This document shows, in pieces, positions 16,517 to 24,160 of a stretch of DNA of 64,000 nucleotides (its first letter is position 1; each line of letters starts with the position of its first letter). A model generated the notes under the pieces. It was not told the DNA's origin. It saw nothing but the letters and a program-made list of their open reading frames with translations, and did no database searches. The stretch comes from a virus. Made by a program: the position numbers and the translations under genes. The stretch is taken from positions 1 through 64,000 of the IMG/VR virus record IMGVR_UViG_3300021368_000010, one strand, 5' to 3'.

Positions 16517-16524
16517 TTATTTAG
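16517..16524 (-). promoter_or_regulatory. Late-type promoter CTAAATAA for hsp20
   Basis: The minus strand reads GTTACTAAATAAAACCG, 95 nt upstream of the hsp20 ATG. It faces an almost identical box on the plus strand. Confidence 0.45.
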
Positions 16525-16558
16525 TAACACTACAGCACAGTTTATGGTACGGTTACTA

Positions 16559-16566
16559 CTAAATAA
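16559..16566 (+). promoter_or_regulatory. Late-type promoter CTAAATAA for the plus-strand operon
   Basis: The plus strand reads TACTACTAAATAAGACCG, 53 nt upstream of the first plus-strand ATG. It shares TACTAAATAA-ACCG with the divergent box for hsp20. Confidence 0.45.
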
Positions 16567-16619
16567 GACCGAAAATTATAATTTGCCTATATACAATACA
16601 CCCATACGAATGGAATAAA

Positions 16620-17108
16620 ATGAAACTATTTCTTCCTCTCGTTATGATTTTAGTGGCAACTCCTGCATATGCAGACATGACTACAAGGATGTCTTCCAGT
16701 GTTCAGCTTACTGTAGATTCTCCATCTGTAACAACGAACCGTTTGGCGTCATCTTATAGCGTAAGCGGTAATAATATTACTCCATCTACTGTAGGTGGAC
16801 TTGGTTCACTTACTTCTGGTAGTGCAGTTGGTTATACTCCCACTGCATATGGTCTGACTACAGACGGAGATGCGTATTCCTTTACAGAGTCCTTTATCGA
16901 AGGTGATGCTGTAGGAACTTCTCAGACTGCTCTTACTACTGGTCAAATCGATCAACCTGTTCTCTACGGCAACTCCACCAGCTTTATTGGCGGTACTGCA
17001 GGCAATCTTGCTGGTAGTATCGATACTGCTGGCAGCATTTCAGTCACTGCAGGGGGAGCTGGTACAAGTGCTACGGGACAATTCGTTTCGGAGATCACCG
17101 TTCGATAA
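16620..17108 (+). CDS. Exported Ser/Thr/Gly-rich protein, secreted trio gene 1
   Basis: 162 aa. The signal peptide MKLFLPLVMILVATPAYA is followed by a low-complexity beta-type chain rich in Ser, Thr and Gly (SVSGNNITPSTVGGLGSLTSG, AGSISVTAGGAG). There are no Cys residues and no known domain. It is the first gene of the only plus-strand operon, 12 nt before the second. The likely destination is the periplasm or outer membrane; the role is unknown. Confidence 0.75.
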   Translation: MKLFLPLVMILVATPAYADMTTRMSSSVQLTVDSPSVTTNRLASSYSVSGNNITPSTVGGLGSLTSGSAVGYTPTAYGLTTDGDAYSFTESFIEGDAVGTSQTALTTGQIDQPVLYGNSTSFIGGTAGNLAGSIDTAGSISVTAGGAGTSATGQFVSEITVR

Positions 17109-17120
17109 GCGAGGTTAGCG

Positions 17121-17558
17121 ATGTTTAAATATATACTTGGTGCCGTTTCTATTATTTTAGTGGCACCATTTTCTTCTTTAGCAGTTCCTGTTGTTCCGAA
17201 CTTCACTCAAGGATCTTTAACCAGCCGAACAGAAACAACTAGTAAAGTTGTTGAAACTATCAACTCAATGGATTATCAAACAGGTTGGCAATATTCAGTA
17301 ACTGGTAAGAATATCAAAACAGATTCACCATTGTCTCCTAATGAGACAGTAACAACTACACAATCTATTAATGGAGTGAACTCAACATGGACAGGTTTGA
17401 GCGCGAACGACAGACCATCCTGGCAACTGGTATCGCCGGGAGCAGCGTTTCAATTCACAGAGACCTACAGCGGTCCAGGTCTGAGCAACCAAACAATCAT
17501 CAACCGAGAAACAACCGTAGAATCGGTTACAGATACTACAAGTATATTCCAGCAGTAA
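17121..17558 (+). CDS. Exported protein, secreted trio gene 2
   Basis: 145 aa with a signal peptide (FKYILGAVSIILVAPFSSLA) and a mature chain of Thr/Ser-rich beta-type text: NSMDYQTGWQYSVTGKNI, TWTGLSANDRPSWQLVSPGAAFQFTETYSGPGLSNQ. GAGGT precedes the ATG. It is unrecognised but similar in style to gene 1. Its last 172 nt overlap the start of the third gene in another frame. Confidence 0.75.
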   Translation: MFKYILGAVSIILVAPFSSLAVPVVPNFTQGSLTSRTETTSKVVETINSMDYQTGWQYSVTGKNIKTDSPLSPNETVTTTQSINGVNSTWTGLSANDRPSWQLVSPGAAFQFTETYSGPGLSNQTIINRETTVESVTDTTSIFQQ

Positions 17559-18427
17559 TTTTAAGTGCGTTACTTCCTTCGCAAGCACTGGCAGAAACTA
17601 TTGGTGGTGTTTCTGCTACTGCGAGTCCTGTCGCCAATAGTTCTGGCAGTGTCACTAATCAAGCCATCCAGGTTCTTCAAGGTCCCTACATCACCAACAC
17701 CTATGGTGGAGGAATCCAATGTCAAGGTCCTACGCTAAACTTTACCCCATTCATAACTGGTTCAGTATCGGCACAAAAACCATATGAACCATTTTTCAAT
17801 GATCCTGTATACGATGTCACTGATAATTTCGGTGCCTTTGATGCTGACGGCAGACCAATTGGAGATGGAGTTTTAGATAATCCAGGAGATGTTCTTTTCT
17901 TCAAACGCACAAGAACAGGACAAAAGGATAGTTACAATTTAAGTGCTGGATTTTCTGCTACATGGTCCAGACCTTTAGATAAGAAATTACAAGATCAATG
18001 TAAGCAGGCAGCATCAGCAAACATCGATATGATGGAGCAACTAACTGCCAATAAGAGACTTGACTTTGAGATCGCCAGACTTAAAAATTGTGGAGAATTA
18101 TTAAAGGCTGGAATTAGATTTGCACCCGGTACAAGATATGCTGCTATTTGTGCAGATGTACAGGTGCTTGGTAAAAACTTTATCGCACCACACCGCCACT
18201 CTATCCCTTCTTCTTCCTCGGAAAAACAGAACGGAGAGTCCGAACAGCAGAGCTCAACTGACGCTGCTCTTCTTGGCGCTCCTTTACGCTCAAGACTGGG
18301 GGTTTCTTACCCCTTAAAGAGGCAATCTTCTTCACCACTTTCTTCGTCGCAGGTTTCACCACTCTTAACAAAAGATCAGCAAAGGGTTTTGCAAGCAGTG
18401 CCGAAGTCGTTGCCACAACAGCAATAG
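17387..18427 (+). CDS. Exported protein, secreted trio gene 3, start and end uncertain
   Basis: 346 aa as an open frame. GGAG lies 10 nt before the ATG, but this start puts 52 charged residues ahead of the signal-like YIPAVILSALLPSQALA. No ATG or GTG lies closer, so a rare start or true overlap with gene 2 must be considered. The mature part has QGPYITNTYGGGIQCQGP, DPVYDVTDN and NKRLDFEIARLKNCGEL; four Cys residues may form disulfides. The text after PHRHSIP is antisense to the convergent gene's end, a 227-nt tail overlap. Function unknown. Confidence 0.65.
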   Translation: MDRFERERQTILATGIAGSSVSIHRDLQRSRSEQPNNHQPRNNRRIGYRYYKYIPAVILSALLPSQALAETIGGVSATASPVANSSGSVTNQAIQVLQGPYITNTYGGGIQCQGPTLNFTPFITGSVSAQKPYEPFFNDPVYDVTDNFGAFDADGRPIGDGVLDNPGDVLFFKRTRTGQKDSYNLSAGFSATWSRPLDKKLQDQCKQAASANIDMMEQLTANKRLDFEIARLKNCGELLKAGIRFAPGTRYAAICADVQVLGKNFIAPHRHSIPSSSSEKQNGESEQQSSTDAALLGAPLRSRLGVSYPLKRQSSSPLSSSQVSPLLTKDQQRVLQAVPKSLPQQQ

Positions 18428-19001
18428 ATGCTGTAGTTGTAACCTTTCCAGCATTAGGAATGTTACCAATAATTTGATCGGGAATAGTCAGTTGTTCTGT
18501 CACCATCAAACATTCCTTTCCAACTAACTCATAACCCGTAATTTTTTCATTACCCTGTAGGATTTTTCCTACAGGGTTTTTTAATTGCTGTTCTCTAGTA
18601 GGACATTCAATAATTGCAGACTGTATCTGAGGTGCTTTAGGTGCAGAAACTTCGGGAGTAGGTGGAGTAGGTTTTTCTGGAGACTGAGATTTTACTTTGG
18701 GTACAGGTGTTGGTAAATTTTGATTGGGTTCAAAGTTAATAGGATTGAATGATGGCGTTTGTCCATCACAAAGAACTAGAGTTCCTTTTGGATCATCCTC
18801 TAACAACTGTGTATTTTTTGGATTCCTTTCCTTGTTTGCTTCTACACATCCAGGAATATTGACAATAGGAACTCCTATCTGTTCAGTTACAGGAACAGAT
18901 GGAGGAATTGCTTGGGGTGGTGATAATAACCAGGAAGGTGTTTGAGGAATATTGATATCTCTCACATTAAGATCGCTAATACTAATATCCTTAATTTCCA
19001 T
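18201..19001 (-). CDS. Pro-rich membrane-anchored protein
   Basis: 266 aa. The N-terminal 150 residues are Pro-rich and repetitive (PTPPTPEVSAPKAPQ). Four Cys residues are spread over the domain. A hydrophobic segment follows (TTTASIAVVATTSALLAKPFADLLL, about 195-219), then a basic tail ending FPRKKKG. Topology suggests a long outer domain with a short cytosolic basic tail. It encodes, on the opposite strand, the terminator and the end of the secreted trio. Function unknown. Confidence 0.7.
   Translation of the reverse strand: MEIKDISISDLNVRDINIPQTPSWLLSPPQAIPPSVPVTEQIGVPIVNIPGCVEANKERNPKNTQLLEDDPKGTLVLCDGQTPSFNPINFEPNQNLPTPVPKVKSQSPEKPTPPTPEVSAPKAPQIQSAIIECPTREQQLKNPVGKILQGNEKITGYELVGKECLMVTEQLTIPDQIIGNIPNAGKVTTTASIAVVATTSALLAKPFADLLLRVVKPATKKVVKKIASLRGKKPPVLSVKERQEEQRQLSSAVRTLRSVFPRKKKG
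18553..18582 (+). terminator. Perfect terminator of the plus-strand operon, inside an opposite gene
   Basis: The plus strand reads CCCTGTAGGA-TTTT-TCCTACAGGG followed by TTTTTT: a 10-bp perfect stem with a 4-nt loop. It lies 125 nt after the plus-strand stop, within the coding sequence of the minus-strand 266-aa gene (codons for NPVGKILQGN). Confidence 0.85.
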
Positions 19002-19114
19002 TATTCTTTAAAGAATTCAATAATTGCTGACCAGGCAGAATGAAAAGCAACATAGAGAAAAAACTGATCTGTGGCATCTTTTTTCGCTTGCTTTCTATAT
19101 GTAGACTGTGCCAT
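19001..19114 (-). CDS. Small coupled gene, 37 aa
   Basis: MAQSTYRKQAKKDATDQFFL then an aromatic helix ending AIIEFFKE. The stop overlaps the ATG of the 266-aa gene (TAATG). No clear ribosome site is seen. The amphipathic, aromatic C-terminal half could bind a membrane. The region between this gene and 19188 shows nothing else. Confidence 0.5.
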   Translation of the reverse strand: MAQSTYRKQAKKDATDQFFLYVAFHSAWSAIIEFFKE

Positions 19115-19187
19115 AGTTAAATTGCAGTTAATGCTATTTAACGATTCTCACCAACTTTTAATTAAGTATTACCTTATTAAAAGAAAG

Positions 19188-19832
19188 TCAACAATCGTTA
19201 AATACAGATCCAACTTGCGAACCTAATTCAGATCCCAATTTCTGACCCAGTAACAATGCCCATCCGCCTGCTAACCATCCCACATAAGGGATGCTAGAGA
19301 GGGCAGGAGCAGCGACACCAGCAGCGATGGCACTACCTGCTGTTGCACCTTGTGACCGTGCTCCAGCGTCCGCCACGATGCACTCTACTTCTTTTGCAGA
19401 CTTTCCCTCAGAGTCCACTGCAGCGCCTCCTAGGTTGCGTGTGCCTTGACGAGTGTACTGATCACGGCGATACTCAGTTCGCCTCTCAGATCCTCCTCCA
19501 AAAAATCCTCTCTTTTCTTTATCAAGATCAAGTGATCTTTCTGATTCTAATACTTTCGGATCATCTGAACGATACTCAATCGTATATCCATCCTTTCCTG
19601 CTTGGATTTTATACGATGAATATGGTCCCCGAGGAATATTAATTACAGGAGGTTCCTGTATCTTTGCAGTAGGTCTCAATACATATCCCAACAATCCAAT
19701 ATGTGCTAGGGCAAATGCAGAACCTACTGCAATAGCAATAGTTTTCATAGGAACCTCTTTCTTCTTTACAGGTTCGGGATAATAATCTCCAGGTTGTTCT
19801 GGAGATTCATCCTTATGCCAAGGTGTTTTCAT
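19188..19832 (-). CDS. Single-span membrane protein with glycine-zipper-like C-terminus
   Basis: 214 aa. A short cytosolic start is followed by a span at about 30-50 (TIAIAVGSAFALAHIGLLGYVL), a charged middle (DKEKRGFFGGGSERRTEYRR), then GARSQGATAGSAIAAGVAAPAL and GWLAGGWALLLGQKLGSELGSQ. The latter resembles glycine-zipper helices that insert in membranes. Not recognised as a known lysis or uptake protein. It ends an apparent set of four membrane genes downstream of regA. Confidence 0.7.
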   Translation of the reverse strand: MKTPWHKDESPEQPGDYYPEPVKKKEVPMKTIAIAVGSAFALAHIGLLGYVLRPTAKIQEPPVINIPRGPYSSYKIQAGKDGYTIEYRSDDPKVLESERSLDLDKEKRGFFGGGSERRTEYRRDQYTRQGTRNLGGAAVDSEGKSAKEVECIVADAGARSQGATAGSAIAAGVAAPALSSIPYVGWLAGGWALLLGQKLGSELGSQVGSVFNDC

Positions 19833-19834
19833 GG

Positions 19835-20068
19835 TCAGAAGGGGATAGCAGGACCAGTTGTTGTAGGTACTTTGGGAATTTCTGGCAGAGAACTATCAAG
19901 AAGACCGGGAAGTGAGTCGGTGATTGCACCAGTTACAAGTCCAGTAAGTCTTTCTTGTGCTTCAGATTTCCATGTATCCATGTTTACATAAACATAAACC
20001 CCACTCCCGATGACTGCCAGTGAGGTCAGTCCCGAGAGCAGGGCAACAGCGTTAATCAGTTTTTGCAT
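19835..20068 (-). CDS. Small membrane protein, 77 aa
   Basis: One hydrophobic span at about 5-30 (INAVALLSGLTSLAVIGSGVYVYV), then an amphipathic region and a Pro-rich tail (PEIPKVPTTTGPAIPF). It overlaps the 94-aa gene by 17 nt and ends 2 nt before the 214-aa gene. Function unknown; possibly one component of an envelope complex with its neighbours. Confidence 0.65.
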   Translation of the reverse strand: MQKLINAVALLSGLTSLAVIGSGVYVYVNMDTWKSEAQERLTGLVTGAITDSLPGLLDSSLPEIPKVPTTTGPAIPF

Positions 20069-20336
20069 CTTTTTTCTCTAGAGTAGGTGCTTTATTTTCC
20101 TCGTCTTTCTTTTTACTAGCAACAACCCCGAAGGTAGCTAAAGTCCCAGTAAAAACGCTGGCGATGAAAGTTGGATCGATATTTTTCTGAGGAATACCAG
20201 GAACAGTTACATAATTAAGAGTCAGAATCGCTGCTGACCACCCAAGAATAATAACTCGGACGAGAGTTGATACACCCTCATCCGCCCACTCAAATTTATT
20301 CTGCTTGGCTTCCTCTTTCTTTGGATTAGAGTCCAT
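20052..20336 (-). CDS. Two-span membrane protein, holin-like topology
   Basis: 94 aa. A charged N-terminus, span 1 (VRVIILGWSAAILTLNYV), a short polar turn with PQKNIDP, span 2 (FIASVFTGTLATFGVVAS) and a Lys/Glu-rich tail give the layout of class II holins. No lysin gene lies nearby, so a holin role is only suggested by shape. It follows regA with a weak hairpin between them. Confidence 0.65.
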   Translation of the reverse strand: MDSNPKKEEAKQNKFEWADEGVSTLVRVIILGWSAAILTLNYVTVPGIPQKNIDPTFIASVFTGTLATFGVVASKKKDEENKAPTLEKKDAKTD

Positions 20337-20341
20337 AGTTA

Positions 20342-20369
20342 AAGAGCAAGGCTCTTCTATTTAGCTTTC
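20342..20369 (-). promoter_or_regulatory. Hairpin and CTAAATAG box behind regA
   Basis: GCTAAATAG on the minus strand, then AAGAGC-CTT-GCTCTT just before the 94-aa gene. It could be a late-type promoter with a 5' stem-loop, or a weak regA terminator. Both readings are uncertain. Confidence 0.3.
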
Positions 20370-20789
20370 AGAAGTTTGACGCTTCTTTCCAATATTATAT
20401 TTGGATTCTAAAATCCATTCAGTCTTTTCTTTATAAGCAATGACTTTGATCTGACTCAGGGGGGCGGCATCTTTAACAGAATCCTCTTTAACAATCTCTA
20501 CCAATCCCCAGTCAGACAGGAGTTTAATAATACGATTGCGTCTTTGTACATCATTCTCAGACAGGTTTGCTTTCTTTCCATCTAGTGCAAACAGTTCTTT
20601 AAAATGTACAATGTAATACTGACCTTTCTTATGTAAGATATGACAAGATTGAAATAACTTTCGCTCTTTTCTGGAAGCAACTCCAATACGAGTAAGAGTT
20701 TCACGCACCTTAAGGAAATCATCAGGTTCCTTTAGATTCACTTCTACCATGTCTGCTTTCGTCCACTGAACTTCCTTAAGTTCTTTCAT
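20361..20789 (-). CDS. regA: RegA translational repressor
   Basis: 142 aa, near T4 RegA (122). Recognised by VQWTKADMVEVNLKEPDDFLKVRETLTRIG and QSCHILHKKGQYYIVHFKELFALDGK. RegA binds the start region of early phage mRNAs and blocks ribosomes, lowering early gene output. It overlaps gp62 by 4 nt, the usual T4 neighbourhood (regA-62-44-45). The C-terminal 25 residues are an extension. Confidence 0.95.
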   Translation of the reverse strand: MKELKEVQWTKADMVEVNLKEPDDFLKVRETLTRIGVASRKERKLFQSCHILHKKGQYYIVHFKELFALDGKKANLSENDVQRRNRIIKLLSDWGLVEIVKEDSVKDAAPLSQIKVIAYKEKTEWILESKYNIGKKRQTSES

Positions 20790-21190
20790 CGGTTTTTACC
20801 CCCTTTATTCAATTTATCTCTAATGATCTCGATTTGATCTGAGGTAAGAATCCTGAGTGCTTGCATTGCTTTCTCGGTCGAATAACCATAGAACTCTTTG
20901 ACAAGTTCAATATCCTTCACCTTTTCTTTTTTACCCCAAGGAGAAAATCTCTTACGGGGTCTCACGATATTTATAAAAAATTCATACTGCAGTTTTTTAT
21001 CAAGATTCGGATACCGATTCATTTCATTCGCATACATGATAGTGTCCATGTGTTGCGACATACATTTATTAATTACATAAGGAGGGTAATTCTTTTCCCA
21101 ACCAGGATCATCTGTATCCAACAAATCTTTTTTAGTTTGATTGATACTGTTCAGATAATCCTTGAGGGGATACCTTTCATCATACGACAT
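20786..21190 (-). CDS. 62: gp62 clamp-loader small subunit
   Basis: 134 aa, shorter than T4 gp62 (187). Helical text PPYVINKCMSQHMDTIMYANEMNRYP and YEFFINIVRPRKRFSPWGKK is typical of the family. One gp62 joins four gp44 subunits to open and load the gp45 clamp. The dam gene and two others separate it here from gp44, a departure from the T4 order. Confidence 0.92.
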   Translation of the reverse strand: MSYDERYPLKDYLNSINQTKKDLLDTDDPGWEKNYPPYVINKCMSQHMDTIMYANEMNRYPNLDKKLQYEFFINIVRPRKRFSPWGKKEKVKDIELVKEFYGYSTEKAMQALRILTSDQIEIIRDKLNKGGKNR

Positions 21191-22016
21191 AATTTAAGAG
21201 TAGAAGTTCTTTGCGGGACTGTTGTTCTTGCATGTATTCACCGACCGATCTCATGGTGTAAGTATGATCATACTCATAGGGAGTCCATCCCAGAAATCGA
21301 TCTTTGATCAACTGCGAAGAGTTGTAAGATACTAGTTGATGACCAATGTGTCGATCACAGTCCAGAGCAAACTTATCGTGATCAAATCCTTTGTGCATAT
21401 TACCTTTCTTGCCATAGAGATTAGATCCGATCTCATACGGGGGATCAAGATAAGTAAAGACTTTCTTATCGTCGGTCAGTAACTTTTCGTATGACAGATT
21501 AGTGATCTTCCAGTTCTTGATAAGTTGTTGATAGTAGGGGAGTTTGTTAATTCCTCGCATACTAAAGTTTGAGTCTGACGCCTGTTTGCTGAAGGAACTG
21601 GACTCAGTGAGACCAGAAAAAGAGCACTTGTTAACAATATAGAAACTGACAGCACGAGCCGTAGCATCACATTTTCTGGGTTCGTGAGAGAGATACTCTT
21701 TAGATTCCAAGAAAAGAACTTTCGCGGAAGCGGGGTCAGGGTGCCTTTGTTTAAGTTGGACGAGTTGGGACCTAACTTCATTAGCATTCTCCTGCAATTC
21801 ACGCCAGAAATTGTAAAGGGGTTCGTAGAGATCGTTCACCCAAATATCAAGATGAGGATGACACTGAGAAATATATAGTGCAACAGAACCTCCACCAAGA
21901 AAAGGTTCGCGAAACTCTGTGTAGTCGGGATAAAAGAGAGGAAAATATTGTGCCATCTTTTTAGTAGCACGAGACTTTCCTCCAGGATAACGAAGAGGAG
22001 TTTTTAGTGCGGTCAT
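21180..22016 (-). CDS. dam: Dam-type DNA adenine methyltransferase
   Basis: 278 aa. LRYPGGKSRA and EPFLGGGSVAL form the SAM-binding part; TYLDPPY is the catalytic DPPY motif. The order is that of alpha-class N6-adenine methyltransferases such as T4 Dam; GATC is the probable target but is not shown by sequence. It would protect phage DNA or time replication. It overlaps gp62 by 11 nt. Confidence 0.93.
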   Translation of the reverse strand: MTALKTPLRYPGGKSRATKKMAQYFPLFYPDYTEFREPFLGGGSVALYISQCHPHLDIWVNDLYEPLYNFWRELQENANEVRSQLVQLKQRHPDPASAKVLFLESKEYLSHEPRKCDATARAVSFYIVNKCSFSGLTESSSFSKQASDSNFSMRGINKLPYYQQLIKNWKITNLSYEKLLTDDKKVFTYLDPPYEIGSNLYGKKGNMHKGFDHDKFALDCDRHIGHQLVSYNSSQLIKDRFLGWTPYEYDHTYTMRSVGEYMQEQQSRKELLLLNYVV

Positions 22017-22303
22017 ACAATCAATTGCTTGGTGGGGGTAATGATGGTTCCAAACATATTAGAATACTGTTCAATAACGGCAGGTTGTGCATCAGTAATA
22101 AAGATCACTGCCAACTTCTCTACAGTAATACTATTTACTGCAGGATCCTGAAGTGGTGCCCATGGTGCAAACCCAAGTTGATTTTCTGCAGCAGTAGGAA
22201 TTGCAACAATAGGATTTCTGATGACAATGTTATCAACATTATCTTCAACAATTTCTGCGATGACATTCTCACCGCTCATAAAACGAATGTACTTAATGCT
22301 CAT
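22013..22303 (-). CDS. Sm/Hfq-like small protein, paralogue B
   Basis: 96 aa. IKYIRFMSGENVIAEIVE, IVIRNPIVAIP, FAPWAPLQDPAVNSITVEKLAVIFITDAQPAVIEQY follows the same order as paralogues A, C and D and is closest to A (PWAP and helix ending in QY). It is the shortest and most compact copy, so a good reference for the fold. It lies between dam and an HNH endonuclease in the clamp-loader cluster. RNA or protein binding is inferred. Confidence 0.7.
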   Translation of the reverse strand: MSIKYIRFMSGENVIAEIVEDNVDNIVIRNPIVAIPTAAENQLGFAPWAPLQDPAVNSITVEKLAVIFITDAQPAVIEQYSNMFGTIITPTKQLIV

Positions 22304-22692
22304 GATGATTTTCTAAGTTGATTTGAGGTTTTTGCTTTGTGGCAATCATAGCATAACAATTGACACTTGTTAATTTCATTCCAAAAGTTTTTACTCAATT
22401 TTTTTGAGCACATACTGCGTTTTGGATTCCATTCCTTTTCTATAGGATTTATATGATCTAATTCAAGTCGTTCTTTACTACCACACTTAATACATCCTTC
22501 AGAACCATCTCTTTCTTCCAAGAATTTAATTACCGTGGCAAAATTTTCAGTATATCTTTCTTTGAGGAGATGTTTATCTCTCTGATAATACTCTCGTTTT
22601 TTCTGCTTAACTTCTGGAAGTTGGTTGCGGGCATTCTTCTTTGCCTTTGCTTCGGGAGAGAGTCTTTGATACTCTGCCTTATGATCCCTCAT
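22300..22692 (-). CDS. HNH endonuclease, free-standing
   Basis: 130 aa. A basic N-terminal helical region (PEVKQKKREYYQRDKHLLKERY) is followed by GCIKCG, ELDHINP and CQLLCYDCHKAKT, the zinc-bound HNH core. It resembles mobile homing-type endonucleases that insert between phage core genes. It overlaps gp44's stop and the Sm-like gene's start by 4 nt each, so insertion did not disturb translation coupling. Confidence 0.9.
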   Translation of the reverse strand: MRDHKAEYQRLSPEAKAKKNARNQLPEVKQKKREYYQRDKHLLKERYTENFATVIKFLEERDGSEGCIKCGSKERLELDHINPIEKEWNPKRSMCSKKLSKNFWNEINKCQLLCYDCHKAKTSNQLRKSS

Positions 22693-23630
22693 TTGAAATT
22701 ACACTCCAACATTAATTGAGTGAGACAGGCAAGGAGATTGATCTCCTGATCTACCACAAAGGCAGACTTGTATTGATACTCTGCAATGATAAGAACTGCA
22801 GCAGCAACAGAAGGACCATCCATCACACCAGATAGATTGTCATAGAGTTTCCTCATGATTGAGGTAGGATCAGCATCAAGATTCTGAGTGACCCATTTCT
22901 TTACATCATTGAACTTCTTGTTCTTCAGACTCTCGACAAGAGAATCGATGTTTGCATCACCTAACGCCGCCAGAATGCCAGTGTCGATAGACCCTGTGCT
23001 TGCATATCGCTGGAGTTCGTTGAGGGTGCGTCGGAAATCTGGGAAATATTTTTGGACGACATTCGCCACAACTCGATCAGAGAAGGGGATCTCCTCGCGC
23101 TTGAGGATATCCCTACATCGATCGAAGAAAGACGCTGCCAACTCTTGCTTAGTGCTTCCACGAACATTAAACTCTACGACCGTCGTCCTACTATGTAGGG
23201 GTTCAATAATTTTGTTTTTGAAATTACAAGTGAATATGAACCGACAGTTTTTTTGGAACTCTTCGATACTGGCACGAAGGAGTAGTTGAACATCCGGCGT
23301 TGTGTTATCTGCTTCATCAATGATAAGAACTTTGTGCTTACTAGAAGAAGTGAGAGACACAGTAGAGGCAAAGTTCTTTGCCTGATTGCGTACAGTGTCC
23401 AGGAATCGACCTTCATCAGATCCATTGATAACATAGTAGTCTGCTCCCAGTTCTTTACAGAGTGCTTTAGCGATAGTAGTCTTACCAACACCAGCAGTTC
23501 CAGAAAGCAAGAGATTAGGAATCTCGCCTTGCTCAAGGAAACTCTGGAAGGTTTTCTTCACAGATTCAGGAAGGATGCACTCGTCTACAGTTTGAGGACG
23601 GTACTTCTCTACCCAGAGAAAATCATTCAT
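22689..23630 (-). CDS. 44: gp44 clamp-loader ATPase
   Basis: 313 aa from the ATG at 23630; an upstream TTG is in frame but less likely. Walker A GTAGVGKTT, Walker B LIIDEADN and the sensor-region FTCNFKNKIIEPLHSR are present. A helical C-terminal collar follows. Four copies with gp62 load the gp45 clamp. The gene begins 3 nt after the stop of the 175-aa gene. Confidence 0.95.
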   Translation of the reverse strand: MNDFLWVEKYRPQTVDECILPESVKKTFQSFLEQGEIPNLLLSGTAGVGKTTIAKALCKELGADYYVINGSDEGRFLDTVRNQAKNFASTVSLTSSSKHKVLIIDEADNTTPDVQLLLRASIEEFQKNCRFIFTCNFKNKIIEPLHSRTTVVEFNVRGSTKQELAASFFDRCRDILKREEIPFSDRVVANVVQKYFPDFRRTLNELQRYASTGSIDTGILAALGDANIDSLVESLKNKKFNDVKKWVTQNLDADPTSIMRKLYDNLSGVMDGPSVAAAVLIIAEYQYKSAFVVDQEINLLACLTQLMLECNFK

Positions 23631-23632
23631 AA

Positions 23633-24160
23633 TCAAATCCAATCAGGTTTACGCTCAGGATTGCGTTTATAGTTTTCCTTCACCCATGGTTTAGATGCAA
23701 TATACATCTTGTATGCAGTGAAGGTGTCGATGCTATTGTCATGTTTGAACTCATCCGGCATCGCTCTCACAAAAGGCGTAGGATGCTTCCCAGAGCGTCC
23801 CTGAGGGTCCGCAAAGGGAAAGATGGAGTCTGCATAGGCAAGAGTGTGCAAACAAGAATGAACCTTGCCATAGCGATGGGTATACTCTGAGCACAGAGCA
23901 ATACCATGACTAATTAACCATCTCCAATTCATCACAAATGAATTTGCCCAGATGGTGCAAGGATGGTTTCTAAACGCACCCTTATCAGTCTTATATGAGT
24001 TGCCATCTTTATTTGGCAGTTCACCAAACCCATGACCCCATTTGTCAGACGCTACGATGGCAAGCATCTGACAGCACTCTAATGGCATTTTGACAATATG
24101 TTTGTCAGGAAGAACTTGAGCAGACTTCCAGGGACTGGGATCGGTAACAAAGATGTTCAT
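23633..24160 (-). CDS. Conserved phage protein with MNIF-DKHIVKM N-terminus
   Basis: 175 aa. The start MNIFVTDPSP, then DKHIVKMPLECCQML, WRWLISHGIALCSEY and HPTPFVRAMPDEF match a family widely seen in T4-like and other phages, in my recollection. It is rich in conserved His, Trp and Asp, suggesting an enzyme or nucleotide binding. No biochemical role can be given from sequence. It sits between speD and gp44. Confidence 0.7.
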   Translation of the reverse strand: MNIFVTDPSPWKSAQVLPDKHIVKMPLECCQMLAIVASDKWGHGFGELPNKDGNSYKTDKGAFRNHPCTIWANSFVMNWRWLISHGIALCSEYTHRYGKVHSCLHTLAYADSIFPFADPQGRSGKHPTPFVRAMPDEFKHDNSIDTFTAYKMYIASKPWVKENYKRNPERKPDWI

